Assembly: GCA_009760885.1 (NCBI GenBank)
Contig: CM019701.1
Span: forward strand, 35,292,697 to 35,356,696
Source of the DNA: Achatina immaculata
Taxonomy: Eukaryota; Mollusca; Gastropoda; Stylommatophora; Achatinidae
Direction: 5' to 3'
DNA: 64,000 bases
In this document: positions 1 through 10,616 of the stretch, piece by piece
Layout: every line of letters begins with the position of its first letter
Position numbering within the stretch: position 1 is the stretch's first letter
Position numbers and translations under genes: made by a program
The notes under the pieces: model-generated
Seen by the model: only the letters and a program-made list of their open reading frames with translations
What the model was told of the DNA's origin: nothing
Database searches by the model: none

Positions 1-1700
1 CAAGATTCACGAAGATGTATATTATAGTTTGTTATACACCAACAAAAGCAGCTGAAGAGAAATTAAAAGAAGATTTTTACAACAGCCTCCAAGACACAGT
101 AGAAACAATACCCAAGCATGATATGCTGCTCATCTTTGGCGACTTCAATGCAAAAGTAGGTGAAGGAAATGAAGATAGAAGAAGACTCATGGGAAGAGAA
201 GGAATCGGAGAAATAAATGAAACTGGAGAAAGACTGTCCAGTTTCTGTGAATAGAACATGATAACCATCGGAGGGACACTTTTTCAACATAAAAACATCC
301 TAAAGTGACTTGGAGTTCCCCAGATAAAACCACAGAAAACCATATCGATCACAGACTAATAAACAAGTGGAAACGGTCACTACAATATGTGAGAGTAAGG
401 AGAAGATGTAGGAAGTGATCACAATTTTCTGGTAGCAAAAATAAAACTAAAATTAAGGTAAGCCAAAATCGAGAACACAGAAAGGCACGCTTTGATACAG
501 CAAAACTGAAAAACCAGCAAACAAGGAATGAATTCTCAATAGTGTTTAAGAACCGCTTCAGTGTCCTACAACACGAAGCAGAATGTCTACACTAGAGTTC
601 ATTGAAACACTACAGGAAACAGCAAAAGAGGTGCTGGAATATCGGAAACGGTGAAAAAGATAAATGGATAAGCAAGAGCACATGGACAAAGATAGAGCAC
701 AGAAAGGAAATCAAGAAAAAAATTACTGAGCACAAAATCACACAGGCTAAAAGAAAAGGTTTTAAGTAATTATGCACAAAAAGACAACGAAGTGAAGGAA
801 TCATGCCGTCAAGATAAACATCAATACTATGACAACTTAGCAGCAGCAGCAGAGAAAGCAGCATATGTAAATGACATGAAAACCATATACAAAATCACAA
901 AGCAGATGACAGGTAACTTCAGCACAAGATGTGAGAGTGCAGTAAGGACACATAAGGGACAACTGATCAGTGGAGAAAGAGAAAAAATTGAAAGATGGAG
1001 GGAACACTTTAACACCCCACTAAACAGAACACAAGCAGCACAAACAATAGACATACCTGAAGCAAAAACGGAACTAAATGTCAATACAGGACCAATAACA
1101 ATAAGTGAAGTAAAGGAGGCAATTTAAAAAAAAACTAAAGTTAGACAGAGCACCAGGTGGAGATGAAGTAGCTGCTGAAATATTGAAAGCAGAAGAAACA
1201 GAAACATCAAAACAACTCTGCCGGATATTACAACAAATTTGGGATCTAGAAAAAAGCTCCAGAGGAGTGGAAAACTGGCCTTATAGTAAAACTACCAAAG
1301 AAGGGTGACCTCAGAGATTGCGGGAACTGTTGAGGCATTACCCTCCTGCCACTCACCAGTAAAGTATTTTGCAGAATAATCATCAGCAGAATTATACCAG
1401 CACTTGAGGTGAAACTTGAGAAAGAGCAGGTAGGATTTAGGAAAGAAAGATCATGCATAGATCACATATTTGTACTTAGACAAATATTAGAGCAGGCAAA
1501 TATGTGGAATACACAATATATGCACTGTTTATATATTTTCAGAAAGCCTTTGATAATGTCAACAGAGATGCACTGTGGAAAATTCTAAGATGGCATGGCG
1601 TCTCCCATAAGATAGTGAATGTAATCAAAGCCCTATACGAGGGTTTTCAGTGCAAAGCGATCTGTGGCGAATACAACTCCAGCAGCTTTAGGGTACGAAC
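1..1700 (+). mobile_element. LINE-A copy (endonuclease + RT relic), runs off left edge
   Basis: Decayed non-LTR retrotransposon. Residues encoded at 15-254 carry the AP-endonuclease signature GDFNAKVG and end at an in-frame stop. A linker is readable at 792-1127. RT begins near 1140 (RAPGGDEVAAEIL) and continues past AFDNVNRDALW at about 1546-1580. The family's motif A should read FIDF; here it is FIYF, so the first catalytic Asp is Tyr. Several stops and frameshifts separate these blocks. The reading ends at FRVRT, where Penelope-like sequence in the opposite orientation begins. The CFDP2-type endonuclease suggests the RTE clade; this is inferred from motif style only. Confidence 0.8.
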
Positions 1701-2440
1701 AATATGTATAAATTAGGAAGGAAGTAGGAACAACTTTATTATTTAACGACTACAAAGTTGTGACTTTCGGCGTGAGCTTTAATCATACAAACACACACAG
1801 GACGAAGAATTAGAGTGAGGAGATAAAGTATAGATTCACATGAATCCTACGTTAAATAAATAAATAAAATGAATAGAGCACTTAGCTTGAAAGAATATGT
1901 AGTTTTCTGACGCTCGTTCAGAAATGCACCAGGTCAAAATGTGCTCGTTTAAAAATGTACAGAAATGCATATGTTGGAGAATGTTTAAATAGAGACTTGT
2001 GACGTGTAATAGGTGGATCGTAACTGAGAGTGGTGGGTGGGGAAACTGTTGAAGGGAGAGAGGGTGATACAATGGTAACCTAGACAGGAGTAGGTGAAAT
2101 AAATGATTATGGTTGAGGTAGAGGGGTTGTAATGCGTTGATGTGAGCAGGTTCTATGTGTACAAATGAGAAGGGAATGGAGCTTAGTGGATAGGGATTAT
2201 GATTGTGTAAGAGGAGAATGTTATGTGTAGCTGAATGAGTTCAAACCGTGTGGTTCCTGCGCCACATAGTCCTGAATGCAGCGGTTCTCAAGCGCTAGGC
2301 AGCTTGTGTCATCTGCGTGACATTGTTTGATGGCTGTTACCAGAAAATCAGATTTGCCTCTTTGGTTGAGGCCATTGAAATGATTTGGGACTCGTTTCGA
2401 AGCATGCTGTACAGATGTTTCTGCATGCGGTCCCCTAGTC
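1701..2440 (-). mobile_element. Penelope-like element, 3' end (PLE-a)
   Basis: Read on the minus strand this is the end of a Penelope-like element. It holds the last part of the GIY-YIG endonuclease (GDRMQKHLY near 2400-2440, then the conserved NLIFW segment near 2340), a roughly 450-bp tail, and a terminal block near 1716-1800. That block contains the hammerhead-like module (GCTCACGCC then GAAA) and a TTAAATAATAAAG stretch. The same tail order occurs at 47490-49755 and partly at 42186-42600. The RT is absent. At 2440 it is cut by LINE-C sequence. Confidence 0.7.
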
Positions 2441-3029
2441 TTTTTCCCGTGCCTTTAAACGTCACATAAGGTCCGCATGGTAGTTCGCCAAGATTTCTTG
2501 TCTTCGGCGAGTTTTTCAATCTTATCAAGGGATGTTATGCCCACTGAATTGGCTTTTCTTAACAATGTCCTCTTTAAGGTTTCACATAGTCGACCTCTTT
2601 TTCTTCAGCCTGTTGTGTTCCATTTGATAGCTTGTTTGGGGATTCTCTGATTGTTTCTCCTGATCATATGACCGACATATGTCCATCTTCTTTTTCTGAT
2701 CAACCATGAGACAGGTTTGCTCATCTGTCTGATCTCTGTGTTGTTCTTGAATTCATTCCAGTTTATATGGAGTATTTTCCTGAGGCATTTGTTTTCGAAA
2801 GAGTCTAATATCTTGTCTATTTCTTTAGTTGTTTTCCAGCTATCACATGCATAAATGAAGATAGATATTACATTTGAATTGAGTAATCTTAACTTGGTTT
2901 TTGTGCTTATAACTTTTGAATGCCATATGTTCTCAAGATTCTTGAAGGTCAGTCCTGCTTTAACAATTCTAACTTCTTTTCTGGTGTCACCACTGTGGTC
3001 TATATAGCTGCGAGATATGCAAAATAAAT
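2441..3029 (-). mobile_element. LINE-C 3' fragment
   Basis: The minus strand encodes the C-terminal region of a LINE: YIDHSGDTRKE, NIWHSKVISTKTKLRL, FENKCLRKI, then WTYVGHMIRRNNQRIPKQ and TTGRRKRGR, ending LCDV with a stop close to the 3' end. This 'cysteine-poor GH(V/M)xR' tail is typical of CFDP2-type LINEs. It is 5' truncated after the RT thumb. A second fragment of the same 3' end lies at 3129-3350, and a longer copy at 15253-19171. Confidence 0.75.
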
Positions 3030-3058
3030 TATATATATATATACATATATATATATAT
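3030..3058. repeat. TA microsatellite
   Basis: Short (TA)n run, interrupted by one C, sitting exactly between the LINE-C fragment and a Penelope fragment in opposite orientation. Confidence 0.9.
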
Positions 3059-3128
3059 TGAATTCGCCAACTCACTTAATAATAACACAAATGAGTTCAC
3101 TTATGAAATTTCTGACAAGTCTGTCAAC
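3059..3128 (+). mobile_element. Penelope-like element PLE-b, part 1
   Basis: Encodes EFANSLN then FTYEISDKSVN, the segment downstream of the RT YIDD motif in Penelope-like elements. The same words occur at 47905-47985. It stops where LINE-C sequence intrudes and resumes at 3351, so part 1 and part 2 were one copy. Confidence 0.65.
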
Positions 3129-3350
3129 CTTTTCTTCTTATATCTTACATCCTTCCCGTGTCGTTAAACGTCACATAGGGCTCGCTTAGTTGTCTGCCAA
3201 ATTTTCATATTTTCGGTGAGTTTTTCAAATTCCTCACGGGATGTTATGCCCACTAAACGGGCTTCTCTTAACAATGTCCTATTTAGCGTTTCACGTGGCC
3301 GACCTCTTTTTCTTCGGCCTGTTGTGCTCCACTTGATAGCTTGTTTTTCG
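3129..3350 (-). mobile_element. LINE-C 3' fragment inserted in PLE-b
   Basis: A 5'-truncated LINE-C end on the minus strand (KWSTTGRRKRGRPRET, then TLLREARLVGITS, FEKLTENMKIWQTTKR, ALCDV stop). It splits the Penelope reading between FTYEISDKSVN and FDIK. Only short T-rich similarity is visible at the two edges, so a TSD is not certain. Confidence 0.7.
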
Positions 3351-3893
3351 ACATTAAAATATCTATTGGCACAAACAGCCTTGTTACCTCTGTAGTTTAC
3401 AAGCTCGTCGGCAGCCACACCTATTTACTTTACACCTCCTCCCATCCTGAAGAACTCCATCCCATACTCCCAACTCCTCCACCGCATAATCAGGATAACT
3501 TGGATTTTATAGATCAGTCCAACAATTTATTAGGATTTATTAGAATTTTTCCGTCATCGCCGCTACCCAGAATATGTCCTTCGTGAAGGCGTCAACCAAC
3601 TAGTGAGCCGCAAAGAAGCATTCAGAAAAAAGCCTGTTACCTCATCTGACAGATTTAAGTTAGTACTGCCTTTCCACCCGCATGGTCAGATTGTTAAGAA
3701 ATTCTTTATCGTCTCTGCCACCAATCGGACTCGACCCTGACACACGCGACATTTTCTCTGATCCACCCCTATTAGCATACAAGCGTGAGCAAAATCTTAA
3801 GGGCATCATCTTCCACAGCCACTTGAAGTGGAACTTTGCATATGTTGGCATCAGAAAATCTAACCACCCTCGCCGTGTTACCTGCCCTGTAGT
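3351..3893 (+). mobile_element. Penelope-like element PLE-b, part 2
   Basis: Continues PLE-b: SHTYLLYTSSHP (3405-3440), a frameshifted DFIDQSNN segment, then FKLVLPFHPHGQ, DPDTRDIFSDPPLLAYK and HLKWNFAYVGIRK before the GIY-YIG domain. The endonuclease itself is missing because LINE-A sequence takes over at 3894. Several frameshifts make it a relic. Confidence 0.7.
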
Positions 3894-4238
3894 TTACGAA
3901 GAATTAGAAATATATTTTGGCCAAACACCATAAGAAATAACATCTTGTTGGCAGAAATGCAATTATTGAGGAAAGACGCTGGTGATGGTTGGGACATGTG
4001 TTTCGAACGACTGACAACTCACTACCAAAAATAGCACTAAGATGGACACCACAGGGGAACAGAAGTAAAAGTATACCAAAAGAGACATGGAGAAGAACAA
4101 AAGAGAGGAGCAATAAAGGGCTCACCTGGGCAAGAGTGGAAAAAAGGCAAAGGACAGGCATTTGCGGAAAATCGTTACGGAAGTCCTATGTGCCCTGGGC
4201 ACTTAAGGTTCAGAGAGAGAGAGAGAGAGAGAGAGGTG
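3894..4238 (+). mobile_element. LINE-A 3' fragment with GA tail
   Basis: A 5'-truncated LINE-A end: LRRIRKIF-like start, then GHVFRTTDNSLPKIALRW, RSKSIPKETWRRTKE and the terminal CALGT-like end, followed by a (GA)n tail. The word CCTGTAG occurs at the left junction and again just past the tail at about 4249, a plausible 7-bp TSD. The same 3' end is at 6790-7205 and 57956-58345. Confidence 0.75.
4212..4235 (+). repeat. GA tail of LINE-A
   Basis: (GA)n directly follows the LINE-A terminus; the copy at 57757-58345 ends in the same kind of tail, so this is part of the element rather than a random microsatellite. Confidence 0.85.
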
Positions 4239-4479
4239 TTTTAAATAAAAGGCGACCTGTAGAGATATACACATAATGCATGACAGGATTACCTTTACAT
4301 TTAATTTACTTTTATCATGAATTTGAATGCATCAGGACGTCTCAAATACTGAGGAATAGAGCACTGAATCTTTATTAACATGCTTACATTAAAATGTTTA
4401 GTTCAGTTATATAGTGTTATATATACTTAGCACATTTTCCAATAAATGTTAGTTATTAGACCTGTAGGAGCACCAGACA

Positions 4480-5090
4480 AAGGGCACGTGTCCTGGACCT
4501 ATGCTGTATGATTTTGATATAATGCTCTTACAGGAAATGCATACAGAGTCGATTGGATTCCTGGATTCCAGTGTTATTCCAAGCCAGCAAGAGGAGGTTG
4601 CAATGGGCAGATGATTCTAATCAAAGCGGGACTACAACATGAAATAATTGACAAGTTGGAGTGGAATACAGACAGCTTGGAATTATAAGGCTGCAAGTCT
4701 AGGTTGGATGTGCAAGGTGGAACATAATTAATATATAATTATAATAGGAAACAATTCGCTCACAGACGAAGAACAATGGAAATTCTTGCTTGAATTTGAA
4801 GAACTGCTGGAGGATAGACTGCTGGTTTGTGACGACCTTAATGCTCGAAGTACAAACTGGGGCAACATTGTGGGAAATACACATTAGATATTGCATTGTT
4901 AGGAATGACCTATCTGGTGCACAGGAAGAAAATGACGTTACTGGTAACAAGGAGCAGGACTCAGATTCAAAATAGATCTGGCTCTAGTGGATACATAGGC
5001 CTCGCTGGACGTGCAGTGGGAAGCCCTGGCATACAGTGGAAGTGATCATCTCCCCTGCTCTTTGAGAATTAATAAAATTGGGAAATGGAG
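4480..5090 (+). pseudogene. Jockey/I-type LINE endonuclease relic
   Basis: Broken reading with the landmarks of a Jockey/I-type AP-endonuclease: LLQE with a following T-rich segment near 4527, then LLVCDDLNARSTNWGN (about 4820-4870, where functional copies read GDFNARS.WG), then FKIDLALVD near 4970 and SGSDHLPCSLR near 5036, which corresponds to the conserved SDH of the active site. There are stops and frameshifts throughout. RT and RNase H are not attached; an RNase H relic of a similar type sits at 50870-51475. Confidence 0.6.
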
Positions 5091-5950
5091 TTACAAAAAG
5101 ACAAGACACGCATTTAAATATGAGCCCTCGGGTGAGTAGAAAGATTAAAATGAAAGCGTGGCACAGGAAAATAGGGAACACGAGACTGAGTCAACTGTAA
5201 TAAAATATAGATTTATAGAATGAAAGTTAGACATCTCACAGAATTTGAAAGTTGGGATGAAAAGGGTTATGTCCTATAGAAAACAGTAGCTTGTGCTTAG
5301 ATTTATTCCCCCTTTAAGTCAGATGCTGCGTTAACACGTGAAGGGCATGCTGCACGTATAACTGATGACAAAGATAAGTCGTGTGGGAGAAATGAGATTT
5401 AGAAGAGTTGAAGTGTGAGTATCGGATAGGGCAGTTCGTACAATACATTGTCTGTGAAAATATGTAGTTGTGTAGTGTGATATGTTAGTAGAATAGAAGT
5501 TCTGTTGGCGACGAAGTCTGTGGACGTTAGTAGTCGTTTGAAACTAATTCTATGTTATCTTGAGTTGAAATTTCTTGGATTGCTTTATGCCACTGTTATA
5601 CTCGTCACATCGTTCATCGTCATCGTCACACCGTGCAGCAATAAAGTCTTCATAAGTTAATATTGCTGTTACTGTGCTGCTATTTACCACTGAGAGACTG
5701 ATCGTTCCTGGAAAGTAATTCTGTGAAGCGAGTAGTTAAACAGACGTAGAAAGAGATTGAGCTCAATTGTAGTTGAAAAAGTAAAATCTTGACTGTAAGT
5801 GAAGTAAAATTCGTATTAATATTAACTAGTAACAGAAGAGAAGATCATATATCTTGAGAAAAGCAGAAGTAGTATCCAATGTGTTAACATAACATTTCCA
5901 CAGTATTACATGTTGCAGCTAATACAACAGAGCATAATTATAGAGCAGGA
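5091..5950. other. no recognisable feature
   Basis: About 860 bases without a supported gene. No long reading frame and no family resemblance that I can name. One short stretch near 5512 resembles the leader of some Gypsy-type elements, but no LTR pair is visible. Confidence 0.5.
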
Positions 5951-5968
5951 TATATATATATATATATA
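5951..5968. repeat. TA microsatellite
   Basis: (TA)9 at the outer edge of the inverted LINE-A 5' segment. Confidence 0.9.
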
Positions 5969-6298
5969 GTCTGATTAAGTGTTCCTACATTGCAGCTGCC
6001 TATTCCCACCTTGTGTTTAGGTTCCAGGAGATCTGCAGTCGGGCTTGGGACTTCCAGTGGGTGGCCTTCATCCACAACCTTCTTGGGCTCAGTTTCCTGA
6101 TAAGCATTTCTCCTTCCACCTGCATTTGTTTTTTCCCTTGCTTTTTTTCTGTAGCAGTCTGATGCTTTTTTACCAAATAGGTTTGTTGCCCCCATGCCGA
6201 ACTCTCCTTAGTCGCCTCTTACGATCATGCGTGGCAGAATACAATGGTCCCATTCTTTGTTTCCTAGACATGTGCCCAGGTCCCGAGTACCACACGGG
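5969..6298 (-). mobile_element. LINE-A 5' end, inverted (twin-priming product)
   Basis: On the minus strand this is the 5' end of LINE-A, starting GTGGTACTCGGGACC near 6293 and coding a basic N-terminus, KKVVDEGHPLEVPSPT, and the start of the endonuclease (VGIGSCNVGTLNQT). The same 5' leader occurs in + orientation at 57757-57955. It abuts the 3' half of LINE-A in the opposite orientation at 6299. The outer edge is an internal element position and the inner edge is the true 5' end, as twin priming predicts. Confidence 0.7.
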
Positions 6299-7205
6299 GG
6301 TACACACAGGAGTGAATCAGGGGTGTGTACTATCACCAACATTATTTATCTTGGCAGTAGACTGGTTAATGAAGAAGGCAACATCAGACAAACACAAAGG
6401 ATTACAGTGGACCCTGGACACAGTGCTGGAGGACCTGGACTTTGCAGACGACATTTGTCTACTATCAGGCAGCCACAAAAATGTGCAAAATAAAACAAAC
6501 AAGCTAGCTCAGAATGCAAACAAAATAGGATTAAAGATCAACGTAGGAAAGACAAAGTTAATTAACCAAAATGCGAACAACAGAAATGTACTCAGAGTAG
6601 ATAACAAGTTAGTGGAGGAGGTAAACGAATTTGTATACCTTGGCAGCAGAATAGTAGAAAATGGAGACAGCACAGATGACATCAACAGCAGACTTACTAG
6701 AGCAAACCAGGCTTTTACAATGCTGCAGACTATATGAAAAAAACTAAGCATGAATACGAAAATCAGGATATTTAAAACTAATGATCTAAGTGTACTACTC
6801 TATGGAAGTGTATGCTGGAAAATCACCGAAAACCATAGAAAACAGGTTGAATTCTTTCCAGACTAAATGTTTACGAAGAATTAGAAAAATATTTAGGCCA
6901 AACACCGTAACAAACAACATCCTGTTGGCAGAAATTCAGATGAAGCCACTGACACCAATTATTGAGGAAAGACGCTGGCGATGGTTGGGACATGTGCACC
7001 AAATGACTGACAACTCACTACCAAAAATAACACTAAAATGGACACCACATGGGAACAGAAGTAAAGGTATACCAAAAGAGACATGGAGAAAAACAAAAGA
7101 GAAGATGTTGAGCAATAGAAGACTCACCTGGGCAAAAGCGAAAAAAGGCAAAGGACAAGCATTTGTGGAAAACCCTTACGAACCCCCATGTGTCCTGGGC
7201 ACTTA
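6299..7205 (+). mobile_element. LINE-A RT and 3' end
   Basis: Begins at RT motif B (TGVNQGCVLSPTLF), then LDFADDICLL at about 6437-6466 with both catalytic Asp present, a thumb region, YLGSRIVENG, and after a frameshift near 6737 the tail ENRLNSFQTKCLRRIRKIF, RRWRWLGHVHQMTDNSLPK, GIPKETWRKTKE. It ends just after the terminal CVLGT stop and has no GA tail. Motif A and the endonuclease are missing. It could be the 3' part of the inverted copy at 5969-6298 (preferred) or the continuation of the copy at 1-1700. Confidence 0.8.
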
Positions 7206-9021
7206 AGCTTTAAAGATATTGACTGACTGATCTTTATTTCCAAAGGGTAAGAAGTGGGCACACAGGCCCGTCTGACATTCTGCCCTTTATCATACAACTT
7301 TCACTCTGTTCCAAACATTATATAAATATTCTCCTCATAAAACGAGCATAACTAACAGTGGAAATCTGAGAGACATAAAACAAAATTAAAGTATTACATT
7401 CACATTTCACTCTTATCCATGCACTCAATACAGAAAGTAACTACGTACATATATAAATGACTACAGAAAGTAACTACATACATATATAAATGAATATCTA
7501 CCAAACAGAAAATTGGTACTCTTCATAACAAACAATTGACTGAGTTCAGTGTCTGTAAGAGTAGTCTAAAATACCTTTTGTGAATCATGAAAGCATGTAA
7601 TCGAAATGAAATAGATATTGGAGGAGTCTGTAGTTGTAGGAACGAGTATAGTTTATATTTTTATATAGTATGGGAGGGTATTACAAAGATGAGCAGCGGA
7701 ATAAGTAAAGCTTTTCTTGTTAAGATCAAGTCTAGGTTTTTGGAGACATGTTGTTTAAGCGTTTGCTACACTTTCGATTAAATCTAAACGTGTTCCATAC
7801 ATAAGGTGAACCATGCTGTGAAAGAATTTGATGTACTAACTTGGCTTTGTTAAAGAGGAACCTGATCTTAAGCGGCAGTATGTTGGTACGTTTGTGCTGA
7901 TTAGTTGTTTGTCCTTGATCTTTGTCACTAATAAGTTTTACTGCTTGCTTTCGAAATGAGTAAAGCCTCTTTGTATTTGACACTGAACAACCATCCCAGA
8001 TTGTTGAGCAATAGTCTAAATGTGTTTGTATATGTGATATGTAGTATGTCTTCCTTGTGTCTTTATCGATGAAGTGTTTAATTTAGGATAATTGGTATAA
8101 TTTTATCGCGATGAGTTTTGTTAGGCCATGCATATGAGAGTTCCAGGTCAGATTTTGGTCAATAGTGTGACCTAGTGTTTTGTGCTCGTTAATATTTTCT
8201 AGCTGTGATGTTTCAGCACAGAGTCGAAGTGTTGTTTTTTTTCGCGTTTTGTAGTTTCGGCCTTGTTGTTATGAGCACTGATTTTGTTTTATCAGTATTT
8301 ATAATCATGCCATTGTTGTTACTCCATTTAATTAGATTATTTAACTCGACCTGAAGAGTTGATTCTAAGTTAATACAGTAGTAATCACTGACGTAGACTG
8401 TGTAATCATTGGCAAAAAGGTCACAAGAAGAGCGTTTAAGATGAAGTGGAACCTTAGGGAACACTGGTGTCAACTATAGCAGAAAGAAATGATGCAATTA
8501 ATTTTATTAGGTCAGGATGCAGTCTATGTGTCTTTATTTTCTTTTACGAGAATATCATGATCAGTCATGTCAAATGCCTTTTTAAAGTCGACAAAAATGG
8601 CACCACATAGTCTGTCGTCATTTTTGTCTGCTAATCAGTTTTCTGTTATTTTGGTGAGAGCTATGCGGCATGAATTATTGGCCTGACTGACTATGAGTAA
8701 ATTGTTCTCTTGCATGTATCGTATAGTTATTTTGTGTATGTGTTTTTCGAGTGGTTTTTATAATGACGATAATATGGATATTGGCCTATAATTGGTAAGA
8801 CTGCTGAAGAGCCAGATTTAAAGAGAACGGTTTTAAAAGCCTGAGGGAAATAACATTTTCCAATGCACTGATTATAAATTGTCAGTGTATGTGAAATGAC
8901 AGGTGCAGCATAACGTAAGATCTTAATGTTAATAACGTCAAGTCCAGTTGTATTGTTTTTTTAAGGATAAAAAGACAACTGTAAACTTCATTAACTGTTA
9001 AGAATGGAATGTGTAATTGCT

Positions 9022-9022
<1 letters not shown>
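7206..9022 (-). mobile_element. CR1/L2-like LINE copy 1, 3' half
   Basis: Minus-strand jockey-superfamily LINE. From 5' to 3': RT motif A AIFVDFKKAFDM near 8555-8600 is intact; motif C at about 8400-8425 reads FANDYTVY where the related copy at 25631-26116 has FADDYTVY, so a catalytic Asp is Asn. A thumb/C-terminal part is at 7732-7983 (LYSFRKQAVKLI). The 3' end carries AATAAAGAT and a (CAGT)n tail near 7221-7232. It is 5' truncated at the GA repeat at 9023. Frameshifts near 8470 separate the blocks. Confidence 0.75.

Positions 9023-9057
<35 letters not shown>
9023..9057. repeat. AG microsatellite
   Basis: (AG)17, directly before the TA target site of the Tigger element. Confidence 0.95.
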
Positions 9058-9059
<2 letters not shown>

Positions 9060-10614
9060 CAGTCGAACTCGTTTAATGTGACATCTTCGGGACCATCAGA
9101 ATATGATGACAGTAAGCGGAGTTGACATAAAGCGGGGCCCATTACAGGGGATTTAACTACGGAAGTGTTTGTGGGTGTGTGTGTCCATCCGTCCCACATT
9201 TGCTAGATTAAACATACAACAAACAGCCAAAGCTATCATCATCGAACACAATATGTACTAATCACAAAATATATTAGTCTCAAAATATATTAATCACAAA
9301 ATACAATAAGTCTTAGTCCTAAAATATAGAAAACACTATTATCAAGCAGCATCTGACTTGTCAGCAGTAGCACTAAAAAATGCGTGATTTAGCTTTGCGT
9401 AGTGATAACTGGTCTATTAATAAAAGGTCATTTAAACACTATACTGCACTAAAAACGTCCAGCGTCACTGTAAATTAACGAGCGCGCAGTCTCGAATGCG
9501 CTTACAGACTGATCATAAGAAACAGTTTTGGTGGGCGTCTGGTCACGTCATCAGCACTATCCTCGCTGTCTACCTTGCTTTTACTGCAGCTAGAGACGAT
9601 CTCTTCGACTGAATACATTTCCGTTGATAAGCAAGCCGTCATCAGCTGAAATGAACTGATCAAACGTGACGCTTCCATCTGAAATTGCTGCCCACTCTTC
9701 ATCTGTGATCAAGTCTGGGCGAACGTCACAAATATCGTCGGCATTTGTATGGATCACTGGCTCGAGCAAGAAAGTAAACTGCGATTTATGAAAGCAGTTC
9801 ATAATCGTTGACTGACTGACGCTGTTCCATACCCCATGCATACAATGAATCGTTATCTTGATGTCTATCTCGGGAGCACGCTTTTGTTCCATGATGTACT
9901 ATTCGCTTTCTGTACTGCTGCTTGAAGGCGTAGATGATACTTTTGTCGCAAGGCTGCAGCATGCTGGTTGTGTTAGGTGACAGGAAAACAAGCTTTGTAG
10001 CCATCAGATTGGCGATGTCAGTGTGCGCCGAGTTATCAACGAGCAACAAAACTGTTCTGTTTATTCGGTTCATTTTGTTGTCGAAGGAAATGACGCAGTC
10101 CTCAAACAGTTCACTTGTCATCCAAGCACGTCGGTTGGCCTTGTACGTGACGGGCAGGCTCTTTACGTTCTTGAAGCACCGCGGATTTCGTGACTTATTT
10201 TAAGCTCGGATTTGAGCTTAACACCGCCTACGTCTTGATAAAGAATGCAATGATCGAAAGAAGTCAGATTTTAATCTCAAAAGGGCTGCTGTGGTAAGCC
10301 ACACCTGAGTGTGATTCCCACATATTCAAAAGGTCGATTCGGCAAGTACTCGGTGATCAAACGGCCGTCCACTTCTTTGATGAGTCGCGAAGGTGATAAG
10401 GCTTTTTTGAGATATTTACAGCTTGGACTCGCCCAGTTTGTCTTTAACTCTTCCGGGTTCAAAAATACTGTGACATTAACCGATCTGTGCCAATAAACTG
10501 GGCGATAGTAATCGGAGTAGATCCCATTTACTTAAGAGTTGGCGGGGGTACAAATTTCTGTGACAATATCCGGGTTGCAACATAAAGCGATGTGATATTA
10601 AGTGGTTTCGACTA
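9060..10614 (-). mobile_element. Tigger/pogo-type DNA transposon with TIRs
   Basis: Bounded by TA at 9058-9059 and 10615-10616. The left terminus reads CAGTCGAACTCGTTTAATGT; the right one, reversed, reads TAGTCGAAACCACTTAATAT, followed on both sides by GACATC/CACATC-like sequence. The subterminal GACATAAAGCG/ACATAAAGCG words are also shared. The minus strand encodes the C-terminal half of a TIGD-like DDE transposase (next entry). At 1555 bp it is shorter than complete Tiggers, and the N-terminal DNA-binding part is not recognisable. Confidence 0.75.
9590..10200 (-). pseudogene. Tigger/TIGD-like transposase, C-terminal half
   Basis: Starts near 10190 with RCFKNVKSLPVTYKANRRAW and MTSELFEDCV, both very characteristic of Tigger transposases. 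It continues SFDNKMNRINRTVLLLVDNS (the second catalytic Asp in LLLxDN), TDIANLMATKLVFLSPNTTS and MLQPCDKSIIYAFKQQYRK. Frameshifts near 9890 and 9720 break the tail. The first catalytic Asp region (usually ADET) lies upstream and cannot be found, so no active enzyme is encoded. The reading at 10277-10462 (FEYVGITLRCGLPQ) is not one I can assign. Confidence 0.75.
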
Positions 10615-10616
10615 TA

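Noticed and set aside
5500..5540. Possible Gypsy LTR end or leader (TTGGCGACGAAG)
   Set aside because: Single short word; no second LTR, no TG..CA borders and no gag/pol anywhere in the window.
6045..6737. 230-codon plus-strand open frame
   Set aside because: Its first 80 codons are antisense to the inverted LINE-A leader; only the part after 6299 is real RT.
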